From Mitsuaria sp. WAJ17 (lineage in GTDB: Bacteria > Pseudomonadota > Gammaproteobacteria > Burkholderiales > Burkholderiaceae_C): DNA of 64,000 nucleotides. A program made the translations under genes and the position numbers. Numbering within the stretch: position 1 is the stretch's first letter; every line of letters starts with the position of its first letter. The notes beneath the pieces were generated by a model that saw nothing but the letters and a program-made list of their open reading frames with translations, made no database searches and was not told the DNA's origin. Shown piece by piece: positions 16,629 through 25,486 of the stretch. The DNA is taken from the NCBI RefSeq assembly GCF_014174515.1, contig NZ_JACJUG010000004.1, forward strand, positions 157,864 through 221,863, read 5' to 3'.

Positions 16629-18156
16629 GGGACGCCTCCTTGCTCGTTTCGGCGTTGTCCCACAGGCCGGACATCCAGGCCCCAATGCGCTCCACCGTGG
16701 CCTCGGCCACCGACAGGCTGGGCGAGAGGCGGCCCTGCGCCATCACCACCAGGCGGTCACTGATCTCGAACAATTCGTCCAACTCCTCGCTGAAGACCAG
16801 GAGCGCGCAGCCGGCGTCGCGCAGCTTGAGCAGCTCGCCCCGGATCTGGGCCGCCGCCCCCACGTCCACACCCCAGGTGGGCTGTGCGATGAGCAGCAGC
16901 TTGGGGGCTGCATCGATCTCGCGGCCCACGATGAACTTCTGGAGATTGCCCCCCGAGAGGCTGCGGGCCGCTGCCCCCGAGCCGCCGCAGCGCACGCCGA
17001 AGCGAGCAATGAGCTCCTCGGCCAGGCGTCGGGCCTGGGCCTTGTGGAGCCAACCGCCGGCCTTCACGGCCTCGGTGCGGGTCAGCAGGATGTTGTCGGC
17101 CAGGGAGAGGCTGGGCACGGCACCGCGCCCAAGACGTTCCTCAGGCACGAAATGCAGGCCCAGCTTGCGGCGCTTGCGGCAGCTGGCCTGGGCGATGTCG
17201 CCATCGAAAAGGCGGATGCTGCCGCGGGGCGCGCGCGGATCCTCGCCCGAAAGCGCGGCCAGCAGCTCCTGCTGGCCATTGCCGCTGACACCGGCCACGC
17301 CCAGGATCTCGCCCGCGCGCAGCTCGAAGGCCAGGCCGCGCAGGGTGGTGCCGAAGGGGTTGTCCGTGGCCAGGTCCAGGCCCTGTACGCGCAGCACCGG
17401 CGCGCCCGTCTGACGCTGGCCGGCCTGCAGCCGCGGCGGCTCGCTGCCGATCATGAGGCGGGACAGCGCGGCGTTGTCCACCGTGCGCGGGTCCAACTCG
17501 CCCGTGACCTTGCCGCCGCGCAGCACCGTGCAGTGCTGGCACAGAGCGCGGATCTCGTCGAGCTTGTGGCTGATGTAGAGGATGGCGCAGCCCTCGGCCG
17601 CCAGACGGCGCAGCACCTCGAACAGCTTCTGCACGGCCTGAGGTGTGAGCACCGAGGTGGGCTCGTCCAGGATCAGGAGGCTGGGGTTCGTCAGCAGGGC
17701 CCGCACGATCTCCACCCGCTGGCGCTCGCCCACCGACAGCGTGTGCACCGGGCGCTCCGGGTCCACCTCCAGCCCATAGGCGGCGGACAGCTCGCGGATG
17801 CGCTGCCGCACCTCGGCCAGGCTCAGGCACTTGTCCAAGCCCAGCCAGACGTTCTCGGCGGCACTGAGCGTGTCGAACAGCGAAAAATGCTGGTAGACCA
17901 TGCTGATGCCGAGTGTCCGGGCCTGCGCAGGGCTGCGCACCTGCACGGCCTGCCCGTTCCACAGCAGGCGGCCTTCGTCGGGCTGCACAGCGCCGTAGAT
18001 GATCTTCATCAGCGTGGACTTGCCCGCGCCGTTCTCCCCCAGCACGGCCTGGATCTGGCCGGGCATCACCCGCAGCGAGACGCCATCATTGGCCTTGACG
18101 GCCGGGTACTGCTTGCTGATGCCTTGGAGTTCGAGTCGGGGGACGGGTTCAGCCAT
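16615..18156 (-). CDS. ABC transporter ATPase with two nucleotide-binding domains (NupO/YufO type)
   Basis: A 513-residue fused double ATPase that energises the purine transporter. Domain 1 has Walker A GENGAGKST (about residues 39-47), signature LSVGERQRVEIVRALL and Walker B LLILDEPTSVLTP. Domain 2 has a degenerate Walker A, GVSGNGQQELL, signature LSGGNLQKFIVGREI and PKLLLIAQPTWGVDVGAA where the Walker B glutamate is replaced by glutamine. This asymmetry is normal for sugar/nucleoside ABC ATPases. The ATG at 18154-18156 was preferred over an in-frame TTG four codons upstream. It lies 24 bp after guaD. Confidence 0.92.
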   Translation of the reverse strand: MAEPVPRLELQGISKQYPAVKANDGVSLRVMPGQIQAVLGENGAGKSTLMKIIYGAVQPDEGRLLWNGQAVQVRSPAQARTLGISMVYQHFSLFDTLSAAENVWLGLDKCLSLAEVRQRIRELSAAYGLEVDPERPVHTLSVGERQRVEIVRALLTNPSLLILDEPTSVLTPQAVQKLFEVLRRLAAEGCAILYISHKLDEIRALCQHCTVLRGGKVTGELDPRTVDNAALSRLMIGSEPPRLQAGQRQTGAPVLRVQGLDLATDNPFGTTLRGLAFELRAGEILGVAGVSGNGQQELLAALSGEDPRAPRGSIRLFDGDIAQASCRKRRKLGLHFVPEERLGRGAVPSLSLADNILLTRTEAVKAGGWLHKAQARRLAEELIARFGVRCGGSGAAARSLSGGNLQKFIVGREIDAAPKLLLIAQPTWGVDVGAAAQIRGELLKLRDAGCALLVFSEELDELFEISDRLVVMAQGRLSPSLSVAEATVERIGAWMSGLWDNAETSKEASHAAA

Positions 18157-18180
18157 GACGATCAGCAAGACTTCTGCGTT

Positions 18181-19512
18181 TCAAGGGTGGGACAAGGTAT
18201 CCGGACGCCGATGCCGCACCACGCCGGCCACATAGGCAGCCGCCAGATTGCGCTCATCGGACAGCGTCATCCAGGCAAAGACCTTCTCGTGCAGTTCGCG
18301 GGCCACCGCGAAGCGCGCCTCGGCCACCGGGCCGCAGGCCCAGTCCCAGATGCAGACGTCGGCCAGTGTACCCACGCCCAAGTGCCCGATCTCATGCGAG
18401 AGCCCCAAGCCTTGCGCCGCGCCAAGCGTGGCCGCATGCAGGCCGGCCCAGGCCGTCAGGCGGCGGCCGCCCAGGGCCTGCACCTTGTAGGCGTCGCCCA
18501 GGGTGCGCTGGGTGGACAGCGAGGTGCCGCCGCCCACGTCCGAAGCCACGCTGACGGCAAAGCCGGCCTCTCGCGCGGCCACCCAGTCGAAGAGCCCGCT
18601 GCCCAGGAAGAGGTTGGACGAGGGGCAGAAGGCCAGCTGCGCCTCCCGCTGCGCCAGCAGGGCGCGGTCCTGCGCATCCAGCCAGATACCATGGGCCAGC
18701 ACGGCGCGCTCGTGCAGCAGGCCGACGCGGTCGTAGACATCCAGGTAGCTGCGGGCTTCCGGGAACAGCCGGGCCACCCATTGGACCTCGGCCCGGTTTT
18801 CGGCCACATGGGTCTGCATGTACAGCGAGGCGTCCTGCCGGCAGAGGTCACCGGCCATGGCCAGTTGGGCCGGCGTGCTGGTCGGGGCGAAGCGCACGGT
18901 GACGGCATAGCCCAGGCGGTCCTGGCCGTGGAAGCGGCTGATGAGATCCTCGCAGTCGCGCCGGGCCTGGTCCACATCGTCGCGCAGGCCATCCGGGGCG
19001 TGGCGGTCCATCAGCACCTTGCCGGTCAGCAGGCGCATGCCGCGCTGGCGGCCAGCCTCGAAGAGCGTCTCGGCCGACACCTTGTGCACCGTGGGGAAGA
19101 CCATGGCCGAGGTCGTGCCATGGGCCAGCAGGGCGTCCAGAAAGCGCTCGGCGCCGGCCCGGGCCACGATGGGGTCGGCATAGCGCTGCTCGGCGGGGAA
19201 GGTGTAGGTGTTGAGCCAGTCCAGCAGTTCGGCGCCGTAGCTGGCGATGACGTCCAGCTGCGGGCAGTGGACATGGGTATCGATGAAGCCGGGCAGGATC
19301 AGGCGGCCGCGGTGGTCCTCACGGGTCCAGCAGGCGTCGGGATCCTCGGCCTGGGCGCCGATGATGCGGCCGCCCTCGATCAGCAGCCAGTGATCCGGGC
19401 GGAAGCGCACGGCGGGGTCGTCCAGCACGCCCCAGGCGGGCGTGCCGGTGAAATCCAGGAGGTCGCCGCGCAGGGCGAGGCGGGAGGGGGCAGTCACGTT
19501 CTCTTTCGTCAT
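18181..19512 (-). CDS. guaD: Guanine deaminase
   Basis: A 443-residue amidohydrolase converting guanine to xanthine and ammonia. The metal-binding motif GFIDTHVHCPQ places H80 and H82 in the first strand. Further family marks are TSAMVFPTVH, the PTSTPAQL segment, MQTHVAEN with the third metal histidine, LAHGIWLD, and SVASDVGGGTSLS with the catalytic aspartate. The ATG at 19510-19512 lies 5 bp after the stop of the LysR gene, so the two are cotranscribed. The product xanthine is the substrate of XdhAB encoded divergently next door, and the transporter genes follow. Related chlorohydrolases have a similar fold, but the HCPQ motif is specific to guanine deaminases. Confidence 0.95.
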   Translation of the reverse strand: MTKENVTAPSRLALRGDLLDFTGTPAWGVLDDPAVRFRPDHWLLIEGGRIIGAQAEDPDACWTREDHRGRLILPGFIDTHVHCPQLDVIASYGAELLDWLNTYTFPAEQRYADPIVARAGAERFLDALLAHGTTSAMVFPTVHKVSAETLFEAGRQRGMRLLTGKVLMDRHAPDGLRDDVDQARRDCEDLISRFHGQDRLGYAVTVRFAPTSTPAQLAMAGDLCRQDASLYMQTHVAENRAEVQWVARLFPEARSYLDVYDRVGLLHERAVLAHGIWLDAQDRALLAQREAQLAFCPSSNLFLGSGLFDWVAAREAGFAVSVASDVGGGTSLSTQRTLGDAYKVQALGGRRLTAWAGLHAATLGAAQGLGLSHEIGHLGVGTLADVCIWDWACGPVAEARFAVARELHEKVFAWMTLSDERNLAAAYVAGVVRHRRPDTLSHP

Positions 19513-19517
19513 GGGGT

Positions 19518-20480
19518 TCAAGCGCGCGGGGCCGTTCGCACGAGTTCGCGGGCGAGCTCGCGCACCTGCTCGCGCAGCCAGCGATGCGCAGGCGCCGCAT
19601 GGCCCAGCTCATGCCAGAGCTGGTAGTAGTTCAAGGGCGGGAAAGGCACGGGGCAGCGCAGGATCTTCACCGGCAGCTGGTCCACGAAGCGGCTGCAGAA
19701 CTGGCGACCCGTCGTCAACACCAGCAGGCTGTGAGCCACCATCAGCGGCAGTTGGCCGAAATGGGCGCTGCGCACGGCGACGCAGCGGCTCAGGCCCAGG
19801 CTGGCAAGGTGCTGGTCCACAAAGCCCGGCTGGTTCGCGGCGAAGGGCATGGGCGCGAGATGCTGGCAGTCGAGGTAGCGTTCCAGCGTCCAGCTTCGCG
19901 CAGGAGCCCGTGCCATGGGGTGGTCCTGGCTCATCAGCACCACCAGCTCGTCGCTGAAGAGGCGGCCCAGGTGCAGCTCCTCGGGAGGCTCGGGCCAGTT
20001 GCCGATGACGAGATCCACCTCGCCGCGGGCCAGGGCGGCGCGGTAATCAAAATCCGCGGACAGGGCCTGCAGGTCCAGTTGCACGCCCGGGGCCTCGCGC
20101 TGCAGGCGGGCCACCAGCCCGGGCAGGAAGACGGGGTCGAGGTAGTCGCTGGCGGCAATGCGGAAGCGCTGCCGGGCAGTGGCCGGCTCAAAGGCCTGCA
20201 GGCGCTGGCGCGGGCTGAAGATGCGTTGCGCCTCCAGCAGCAGGCGCGCGGCCGGCTCCTGCAGCGCCAGGGCCGTGGGCGTGGGCGCCATGCCCTGGCC
20301 GCTGCGCACCAGCAGCGGATCGCCCGTGAGCGCACGCAGACGCCGCAACTGGCCGGAGACGGCCGGTTGCGAGCTGCCGAGCCGCAGGGCGGCCCGGGAA
20401 ACGCTGCGTTCGCTGATCAATGTATGCAGGACCCGGATGAGCTGAAGCTCGATCTTGGCCAGTGCCGCCGCTTCCGCCAT
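19518..20480 (-). CDS. LysR-family transcriptional regulator of purine uptake and oxidation
   Basis: A 320-residue LysR protein. The winged helix-turn-helix is at residues 13-70 (RVLHTLISERSVSRAALRLG, SQPAVSGQLRRLRALTGDPL). The effector domain from about residue 97 includes RIAASDYLDPVFLPGL and a LVIGNWPEPPEELHLG loop. It heads the operon with guaD and the ABC transporter and is divergent from xdhAB, the classic arrangement for a LysR regulator acting on its neighbours. The ligand is probably a purine or an intermediate such as xanthine or urate; this is inferred from position only. The ATG at 20478-20480 gives a family-typical N-terminus. Confidence 0.9.
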   Translation of the reverse strand: MAEAAALAKIELQLIRVLHTLISERSVSRAALRLGSSQPAVSGQLRRLRALTGDPLLVRSGQGMAPTPTALALQEPAARLLLEAQRIFSPRQRLQAFEPATARQRFRIAASDYLDPVFLPGLVARLQREAPGVQLDLQALSADFDYRAALARGEVDLVIGNWPEPPEELHLGRLFSDELVVLMSQDHPMARAPARSWTLERYLDCQHLAPMPFAANQPGFVDQHLASLGLSRCVAVRSAHFGQLPLMVAHSLLVLTTGRQFCSRFVDQLPVKILRCPVPFPPLNYYQLWHELGHAAPAHRWLREQVRELARELVRTAPRA

Positions 20481-20567
20481 ATTCGCCCACTGATATCCAC
20501 TATCGGATTGAGCATATCTCTTCCGCGCAGTCGCGCGCGTAAGGTGCGAAGCTGGAACAGGATTCTC
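20481..20567. promoter_or_regulatory. Divergent lysR/xdhA control region
   Basis: This 87-bp gap must carry both divergent promoters. A short inverted repeat, ATCC-N6-GGAT at 20495-20508, lies in its AT-richest part and is a candidate LysR binding site. It only loosely fits the T-N11-A rule, having ten bases between the outer T and A. Confidence 0.45.
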
Positions 20568-22115
20568 ATGAACACACGCCCCATCCGCTTCTTCTTCCGC
20601 GGCCAGATCCAGGAGGTGCGCGAGCAGCCCCCCACGACCACCGTGCTGCGTTGGCTACGTGAGTCTGCCGATGCTTGCGGCAGCAAGGAAGGCTGCGCCG
20701 AAGGCGACTGCGGCGCCTGCACGGTACTGCTTGGCGAGCTCGATGACCAGGACCGCCTGCAGCTGCGCAACATCAATGCCTGCATCCAGTTCCTGCCCAT
20801 GCTGGACGGCAAGGCGCTCTTCACCGTCGAGGACCTGGGCTCCTCGCGCCAGCTCAATCCTGTGCAACAGGCCCTGGTTGACTATCACGGCTCGCAATGC
20901 GGCTTCTGCACGCCGGGCTTCGCCATGAGCCTGCAGGCCCTTTATGAATCGCACCAGGCGGCCGGAACACGCCCCAGCCGCCAGCAGCTGGCCGATGGCC
21001 TGGCAGGCAATCTGTGCCGCTGCACGGGCTACCGCCCCATCCTGGACGCGGGCGAGCAGATGTTCGAGCCGCCCGCCCAGCGCCTCGACACCGCCCCTGC
21101 CGCGGCCGCACTGCGCCGGCTGCGCGAGGACGCACCGCTGGCCTATGAGTCCCACGATCCCGCCCAGCAGGCGCCCCGCCAGTTCCATGCCCCTCGCAGC
21201 CTGGATGCCCTGGCCGCGCTTCTTCAGCAATGGCCGCAGGCGCGCCTGGTGGCGGGCGCGACCGACATCGGCCTGTGGGTCAACAAGCAGCATCGCGACG
21301 TGGGCATGCTGATCAGCACCCTGAGCGTGGCTGCCCTGCGCGAGCTGCGTGCCGAGCCCTGGCCTGATGGCCAGCCCGGCTTGTGGATCGGTGCGGCCGT
21401 TTCGCTGGAAGATGCCTGGTCCGCGCTGGTGGAGCAGGTTCCCGCCCTGCGCGAACTGTGGCTGCGCTTCGCATCGCCTCCGGTGCGCCACGCAGGCACG
21501 CTAGGAGGCAACATTGCCAACGGCTCACCCATCGGTGACGGCGCCCCGGCCCTGATCGCACTGGGTGCCGAGATCGTGCTGCGCCTGGGCGCCGCGCAAC
21601 GCCGCCTCCCGCTGCAGGACTTCTACCTCGACTACATGAAGAACGCGCTGCAGCCGGGCGAGTTTGTCGAGGCCCTGCATCTGCCCCTTCCGGGCCGTGA
21701 GTGGCAGCTCCGCGGCTACAAGATCGCCAAACGCTACGACAGCGACATCTCCGCCGTCTGTGGCGTCTTCGCGCTGCGCCACGAGCACGGGCGCATCCGC
21801 GAGGCGCGGCTGGTGTATGGCGGCATGGCGGGCATTGTCAGGAGAGCCCCGCAGGCAGAAGCCGCGCTGCTGGGCCAGACCTGGAACGAAGGCACCCTGC
21901 AGGCCGCAGCCAAGGCCCTGACACAGGACTTCCAGCCACTCAGCGACTTGCGTGCCTCGGCGGCCTACCGCATGCAGGTCGCCTGCAACCTGCTGCGGCG
22001 CTTCTGGCTAGAGACGCGCAGCGACAGCCCCCTGCCCGCAGCGCGCAGTGGCATCTGGTGGGCCACACAGCTGGGACGCGATGGCCAACAGCCCGTGCCC
22101 GGAGCTCAGCCATGA
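20568..22115 (+). CDS. xdhA: Xanthine dehydrogenase small subunit (2Fe-2S and FAD domains)
   Basis: A 515-residue subunit that passes electrons from the molybdenum centre to NAD. The N-terminal 2Fe-2S cluster is bound by CGSKEGCAEGDCGAC (residues 37-51). The second helical 2Fe-2S domain has CGFCTPGF and CRCTGYRPI. The FAD domain from about residue 205 has RLVAGATDIGLW and HAGTLGGNIANGSPIGD. The ATG at 20568 has AGGA upstream and starts just before the ferredoxin fold (RPIRFFFRGQ). It overlaps xdhB by ATGA. The split into two subunits is the usual proteobacterial XdhAB form. Confidence 0.96.
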   Translation: MNTRPIRFFFRGQIQEVREQPPTTTVLRWLRESADACGSKEGCAEGDCGACTVLLGELDDQDRLQLRNINACIQFLPMLDGKALFTVEDLGSSRQLNPVQQALVDYHGSQCGFCTPGFAMSLQALYESHQAAGTRPSRQQLADGLAGNLCRCTGYRPILDAGEQMFEPPAQRLDTAPAAAALRRLREDAPLAYESHDPAQQAPRQFHAPRSLDALAALLQQWPQARLVAGATDIGLWVNKQHRDVGMLISTLSVAALRELRAEPWPDGQPGLWIGAAVSLEDAWSALVEQVPALRELWLRFASPPVRHAGTLGGNIANGSPIGDGAPALIALGAEIVLRLGAAQRRLPLQDFYLDYMKNALQPGEFVEALHLPLPGREWQLRGYKIAKRYDSDISAVCGVFALRHEHGRIREARLVYGGMAGIVRRAPQAEAALLGQTWNEGTLQAAAKALTQDFQPLSDLRASAAYRMQVACNLLRRFWLETRSDSPLPAARSGIWWATQLGRDGQQPVPGAQP

Positions 22116-24448
22116 ACAAGGCTTGCACCCCCATTGGCGCGGACACACTCACGCCCGCCTCCGTGGTCGGCAGCAGCCGGCCGCATGAATCGGCGGCCCT
22201 GCATGTCAGCGGCGAGGCTCGCTACACCGATGATCTGCCCGAGCTGCGCGGCACCCTGCATGCCGCCCTGGGCCTGTCCCCCGTGGCCCACGGGCGCCTG
22301 CTGGGCGTGGACCGCGCCGCCCTGCTGGCCCTGCCCGGCGTCGTGGCGGTATTCACCGCCGAGGACATCCCGGGGGAGAACAACTGCGGCCCGCTGCTGC
22401 ATGACGACCCCATCCTTGCCAACGCCGAGTTGCGCTATCTCGGGCAGCCCGTCTTCGCCGTGATTGCCAGCGACCGGGAGCTGGCGCGGCGCGCGGCAGC
22501 CCAGGCCGCGCGCTTCATCCAGTGCGAGGCCCAGCCTGCGCTGCTGACGGCGCTGGACGCCCATGCCGCCGGGCAATACGTCGTGCCTCCCATGCACCTG
22601 CAGCGCGGCGATGCGGCGGCGGCTCTGGCTTCTGCGCCGCATCGCTGGCAGGGCGAATGGTCGGTAGGCGGCCAGGAGCAGTTCTACTTGGAAGGCCAGA
22701 TCAGCTACGCGCTGCCGCAGGAAGACCACGGGCTGCTGCTGCACTGCTCCACCCAGCATCCCTCCGAGATGCAGCAGTTGGTGGCCCACGCATTGGGTTG
22801 GGAAAGCCATCGCGTGCAGGTGCAATGCCGGCGCATGGGCGGCGGCTTTGGCGGCAAGGAATCGCAGTCGGCCCTCTTCGCCTGTGTGGCCGCCATTGCG
22901 GCGCACCGGCTGCAGCACCCCGTGAAGTTGCGCCTGGACCGCGATGACGACTTTCTCATCACCGGCCGTCGGCATGGCTTCGACTACCGCTGGGACGTGG
23001 GCTTCGATGAGACGGGCCGACTGCTGGCCGCCGAGGTCGATCTCATCGCGAACTGCGGCCATTCGGCGGACCTCTCGGCGCCAGTGATGACGCGCGCCCT
23101 GTGCCACTTCGACAACGCCTACTGGCTGCCGAACGTGGCCCTGCATGGCTTCTGCGCCCGCACCCACACACAGAGCAACACCGCCTTCCGCGGCTTTGGC
23201 GGCCCTCAGGGTGCGCTGGCCATGGAGGTGATCCTGGACGGCATTGCGCGTCGCCTGGGCCTGGATCCGGCCCTGGTCCGGCAGCGCAACTTCTATGCCG
23301 ATGAAGACGGGCGCAACATCACGCCCTACGGGCAGGTCGTGGAGGACAACCTCCTGCATCCGCTGTGCGAGCAACTGCTGCAGGACTGCGACTATGCCCG
23401 TCGTCGCGCCGAGATCGCGGCCTTCAATGCCGACAGCCCCGTGCTCAAGCGCGGCCTGGCTTTCACGCCGCTGAAGTTCGGCATTTCCTTCAACGTCGTC
23501 CACCTGAACCAGGCCGGTGCCCTGGTGCATGTCTACACGGACGGCTCGGTGCTCGTGAACCACGGCGGCACAGAGATGGGCCAGGGCCTCAACACCAAGG
23601 TGGCGCAGGTGGTGGCCCACACCCTGGGCCTGCCGCTGGCGGCCGTGCGAGCCACCGCGACGGACACCAGCAAGATCGCCAACACCTCGGCCACCGCTGC
23701 CTCGACCGGTGCCGACCTCAACGGCAAGGCCGCCCAGGACGCCGCACGGCGCATCCGCCAGCGGCTGGAGCCCCTGGCCGCCGAGATGCTGCAGGCGCCT
23801 GTGGAGTCCCTGCTGTGGTCCGAGGGGCTGGTCCGGGTGACCGACCGGCCCGAGACCGCCCTGCCCTTCGTCCAACTGGTGCGGCAGGCCTACCTGCGCC
23901 GCATCCAACTGTGGAGCGAGGGTTTCTACGCCACGCCCGGCCTGCACTGGAATCGCGAGACCCTGCAGGGTCGGCCGTTCTTCTACTTCGCCTTCGGCGC
24001 GGCCGTGGCCGAGGTGCTGGTGGACACGCTCACGGGCGAATACCGCGTGCTGCGCGCCGATGCCCTGCACGATGTCGGCCAGTCGCTGAACCCGGCGCTG
24101 GACATCGGCCAGGTCGAAGGTGCCTTCGTGCAGGGCCAGGGCTGGCTCACCACCGAGGAGCTGCGCTGGCATCCCCAGAGCGGCAAGCTGCTGACCCACG
24201 CGCCCAGCACCTACAAGATCCCCACGGCCAACGACATGCCGCTGGATTTCCGGGTGAAGCTCTTCGGGCGGCCCAATGGGGCCGACAGCATCCACCGCTC
24301 CAAGGCCGTCGGCGAGCCGCCGCTGCTGCTGCCCTTCGCCGTGCTGCTCGCCCTGCAGGACGCCGTAGCCGGCGTCAATCCGGCGGCTCCGCCTCTGAGG
24401 GCCCCAGCCACGGCAGAGCGAGTCCTGCAGGCCCTGCAGGCCTTCTGA
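22112..24448 (+). CDS. xdhB: Xanthine dehydrogenase large subunit (molybdenum-binding)
   Basis: A 778-residue catalytic subunit that hydroxylates hypoxanthine and xanthine to urate at a molybdopterin centre. Cofactor and substrate motifs are all visible: MGGGFGGKESQ, NTAFRGFGGPQGALAMEV with the substrate-binding arginine, the NHGGTEMGQGLNTK loop, and SKAVGEPPLLL with the catalytic glutamate. The ATG overlaps the xdhA stop (ATGA) and has GGAG upstream, so translation is coupled. The maturation factor XdhC is not downstream as usual; its gene lies about 9 kb away at 33116-33928 in another unit. Confidence 0.96.
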   Translation: MNKACTPIGADTLTPASVVGSSRPHESAALHVSGEARYTDDLPELRGTLHAALGLSPVAHGRLLGVDRAALLALPGVVAVFTAEDIPGENNCGPLLHDDPILANAELRYLGQPVFAVIASDRELARRAAAQAARFIQCEAQPALLTALDAHAAGQYVVPPMHLQRGDAAAALASAPHRWQGEWSVGGQEQFYLEGQISYALPQEDHGLLLHCSTQHPSEMQQLVAHALGWESHRVQVQCRRMGGGFGGKESQSALFACVAAIAAHRLQHPVKLRLDRDDDFLITGRRHGFDYRWDVGFDETGRLLAAEVDLIANCGHSADLSAPVMTRALCHFDNAYWLPNVALHGFCARTHTQSNTAFRGFGGPQGALAMEVILDGIARRLGLDPALVRQRNFYADEDGRNITPYGQVVEDNLLHPLCEQLLQDCDYARRRAEIAAFNADSPVLKRGLAFTPLKFGISFNVVHLNQAGALVHVYTDGSVLVNHGGTEMGQGLNTKVAQVVAHTLGLPLAAVRATATDTSKIANTSATAASTGADLNGKAAQDAARRIRQRLEPLAAEMLQAPVESLLWSEGLVRVTDRPETALPFVQLVRQAYLRRIQLWSEGFYATPGLHWNRETLQGRPFFYFAFGAAVAEVLVDTLTGEYRVLRADALHDVGQSLNPALDIGQVEGAFVQGQGWLTTEELRWHPQSGKLLTHAPSTYKIPTANDMPLDFRVKLFGRPNGADSIHRSKAVGEPPLLLPFAVLLALQDAVAGVNPAAPPLRAPATAERVLQALQAF

Positions 24449-24479
24449 ACGCGACTGCGATCGCTCGCCACCATGAAAA

Positions 24480-24508
24480 AACCCCGAGGCCTTGCGGCAC
24501 TCGGGGTT
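24480..24508 (-). terminator. Strong intrinsic terminator between xdhB and the PEP-CTERM gene
   Basis: AACCCCGAG at 24480-24488 pairs perfectly with CTCGGGGTT at 24500-24508. On the minus strand the stem runs into TTTTTT, a classic terminator for the PEP-CTERM gene. On the plus strand it may also stop readthrough from xdhB. Confidence 0.8.
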
Positions 24509-24524
24509 CGATCTTGAGGTCTTG

Positions 24525-24546
24525 ACCTGCCGCCGGTGCGGCAGGT
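24525..24546. terminator. Second perfect hairpin next to the PEP-CTERM stop codon
   Basis: ACCTGCCGC at 24525-24533 and GCGGCAGGT at 24538-24546 form a 9-bp stem with a 4-base loop, 10 bp beyond the PEP-CTERM stop. There is no T-tract after it on either strand, so it may instead protect the mRNA end. Confidence 0.4.
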
Positions 24547-24556
24547 GTCAGACCAT

Positions 24557-25486
24557 TCAGGCGCGACGACGGCGACCGATCAGGCCAGCGCCGATGGCGG
24601 CGATGCCCAGCAGAGCCAGGGAGCCAGGTTCCGGCACCAGGGACGGGGGCAGGCCCAGACCTGCGAAGCCATAGCCGTAGGCCGGAGCGAAGTCGCCGTC
24701 AGCCACGCTGTTGCCAGTGGTGTAGGAGTAGGCTTCCACACCGACCGAACCCAGGGCTGCCTTCAGGCCACCCACGGAGCGCGAAGCGCCGATGAAGGTG
24801 TTGAAGGAGGTGGACTCACCGGCGTTCAGGGCGCCGAAGCCGAAGACGAAGTAACCGCCCTTGTCACCCACGGAATTCACCACATTGGTGTCGGCCTCTT
24901 GGGCGCGGAACACCATGGGATTCGGCACGGCGAAGGGGTTGGTGGAGGTGTGCAGCACCTTGCCGCCAGGGCCCGTGGGCGTGCCGCCGTAGACGGTGGT
25001 GTAGTTGCTGCCGAAGTAGCCCGGGGTCACGTCCCAGTCCAGGGTACGGGCGTAACGCACGTCGCTCAGGGAACCGGCCGTGGTGTTGGTCAGCACCACT
25101 TCGATCTTGAACAGCGAACCGCCAGCAGCGTACGAGTACTTGTGCGTGACTTGCAGGCCGTTGGACAGCATCACCACGGACTGAGCCGACAGACCGGCGC
25201 CGGAAGCGGTGGTGGTGGTGGTCAGAGCCGACACCACACCGGTGCCGCCCATGCCGTACACATAGCCCGAAGCGCCGCCAGCAGCAGCACCCCAGCCTTC
25301 GCACAGGCAGCCCGGGGTGATGGCATCGCCGGTGGGGCCGGACAGGCCCACGCCCAGAGCGCCCAGGCCGCCGTTGTCAGCCACGCCCATCTTCAGGATG
25401 CCCGTGTCCAGCACCGTCGGAGCAGCTTGTGCTGCGAAGCTGCCTGCCACCAGGGCCAGGCCAGCCAGAACCTTGTATGCCTTCAT
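24557..25486 (-). CDS. PEP-CTERM-anchored exported protein
   Basis: A 309-residue surface protein. It has a signal peptide (MKAYKVLAGLALVAG..., cleaved at AAQAA) and a C-terminal sorting signal from about residue 285: VPEPGSLALLGIAAIGAG, a hydrophobic helix, and the basic tail RRRR. Exosortase recognises this PEP-CTERM tripartite tail, and such proteins occur in biofilm- or floc-forming bacteria. The body is rich in Gly, Ser, Thr and Ala and has no domain I recognise; a CLC cysteine pair sits near residue 61. A sigma-54-like promoter precedes it and a strong terminator follows, so it is a one-gene unit. No exosortase gene is in the window. Confidence 0.9.
   Translation of the reverse strand: MKAYKVLAGLALVAGSFAAQAAPTVLDTGILKMGVADNGGLGALGVGLSGPTGDAITPGCLCEGWGAAAGGASGYVYGMGGTGVVSALTTTTTASGAGLSAQSVVMLSNGLQVTHKYSYAAGGSLFKIEVVLTNTTAGSLSDVRYARTLDWDVTPGYFGSNYTTVYGGTPTGPGGKVLHTSTNPFAVPNPMVFRAQEADTNVVNSVGDKGGYFVFGFGALNAGESTSFNTFIGASRSVGGLKAALGSVGVEAYSYTTGNSVADGDFAPAYGYGFAGLGLPPSLVPEPGSLALLGIAAIGAGLIGRRRRA

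Noticed and set aside
16471..19626. Open frame of over 1000 codons antisense to the transporter ATPase and guaD
   Set aside because: It crosses several real genes on the minus strand and encodes low-complexity sequence.
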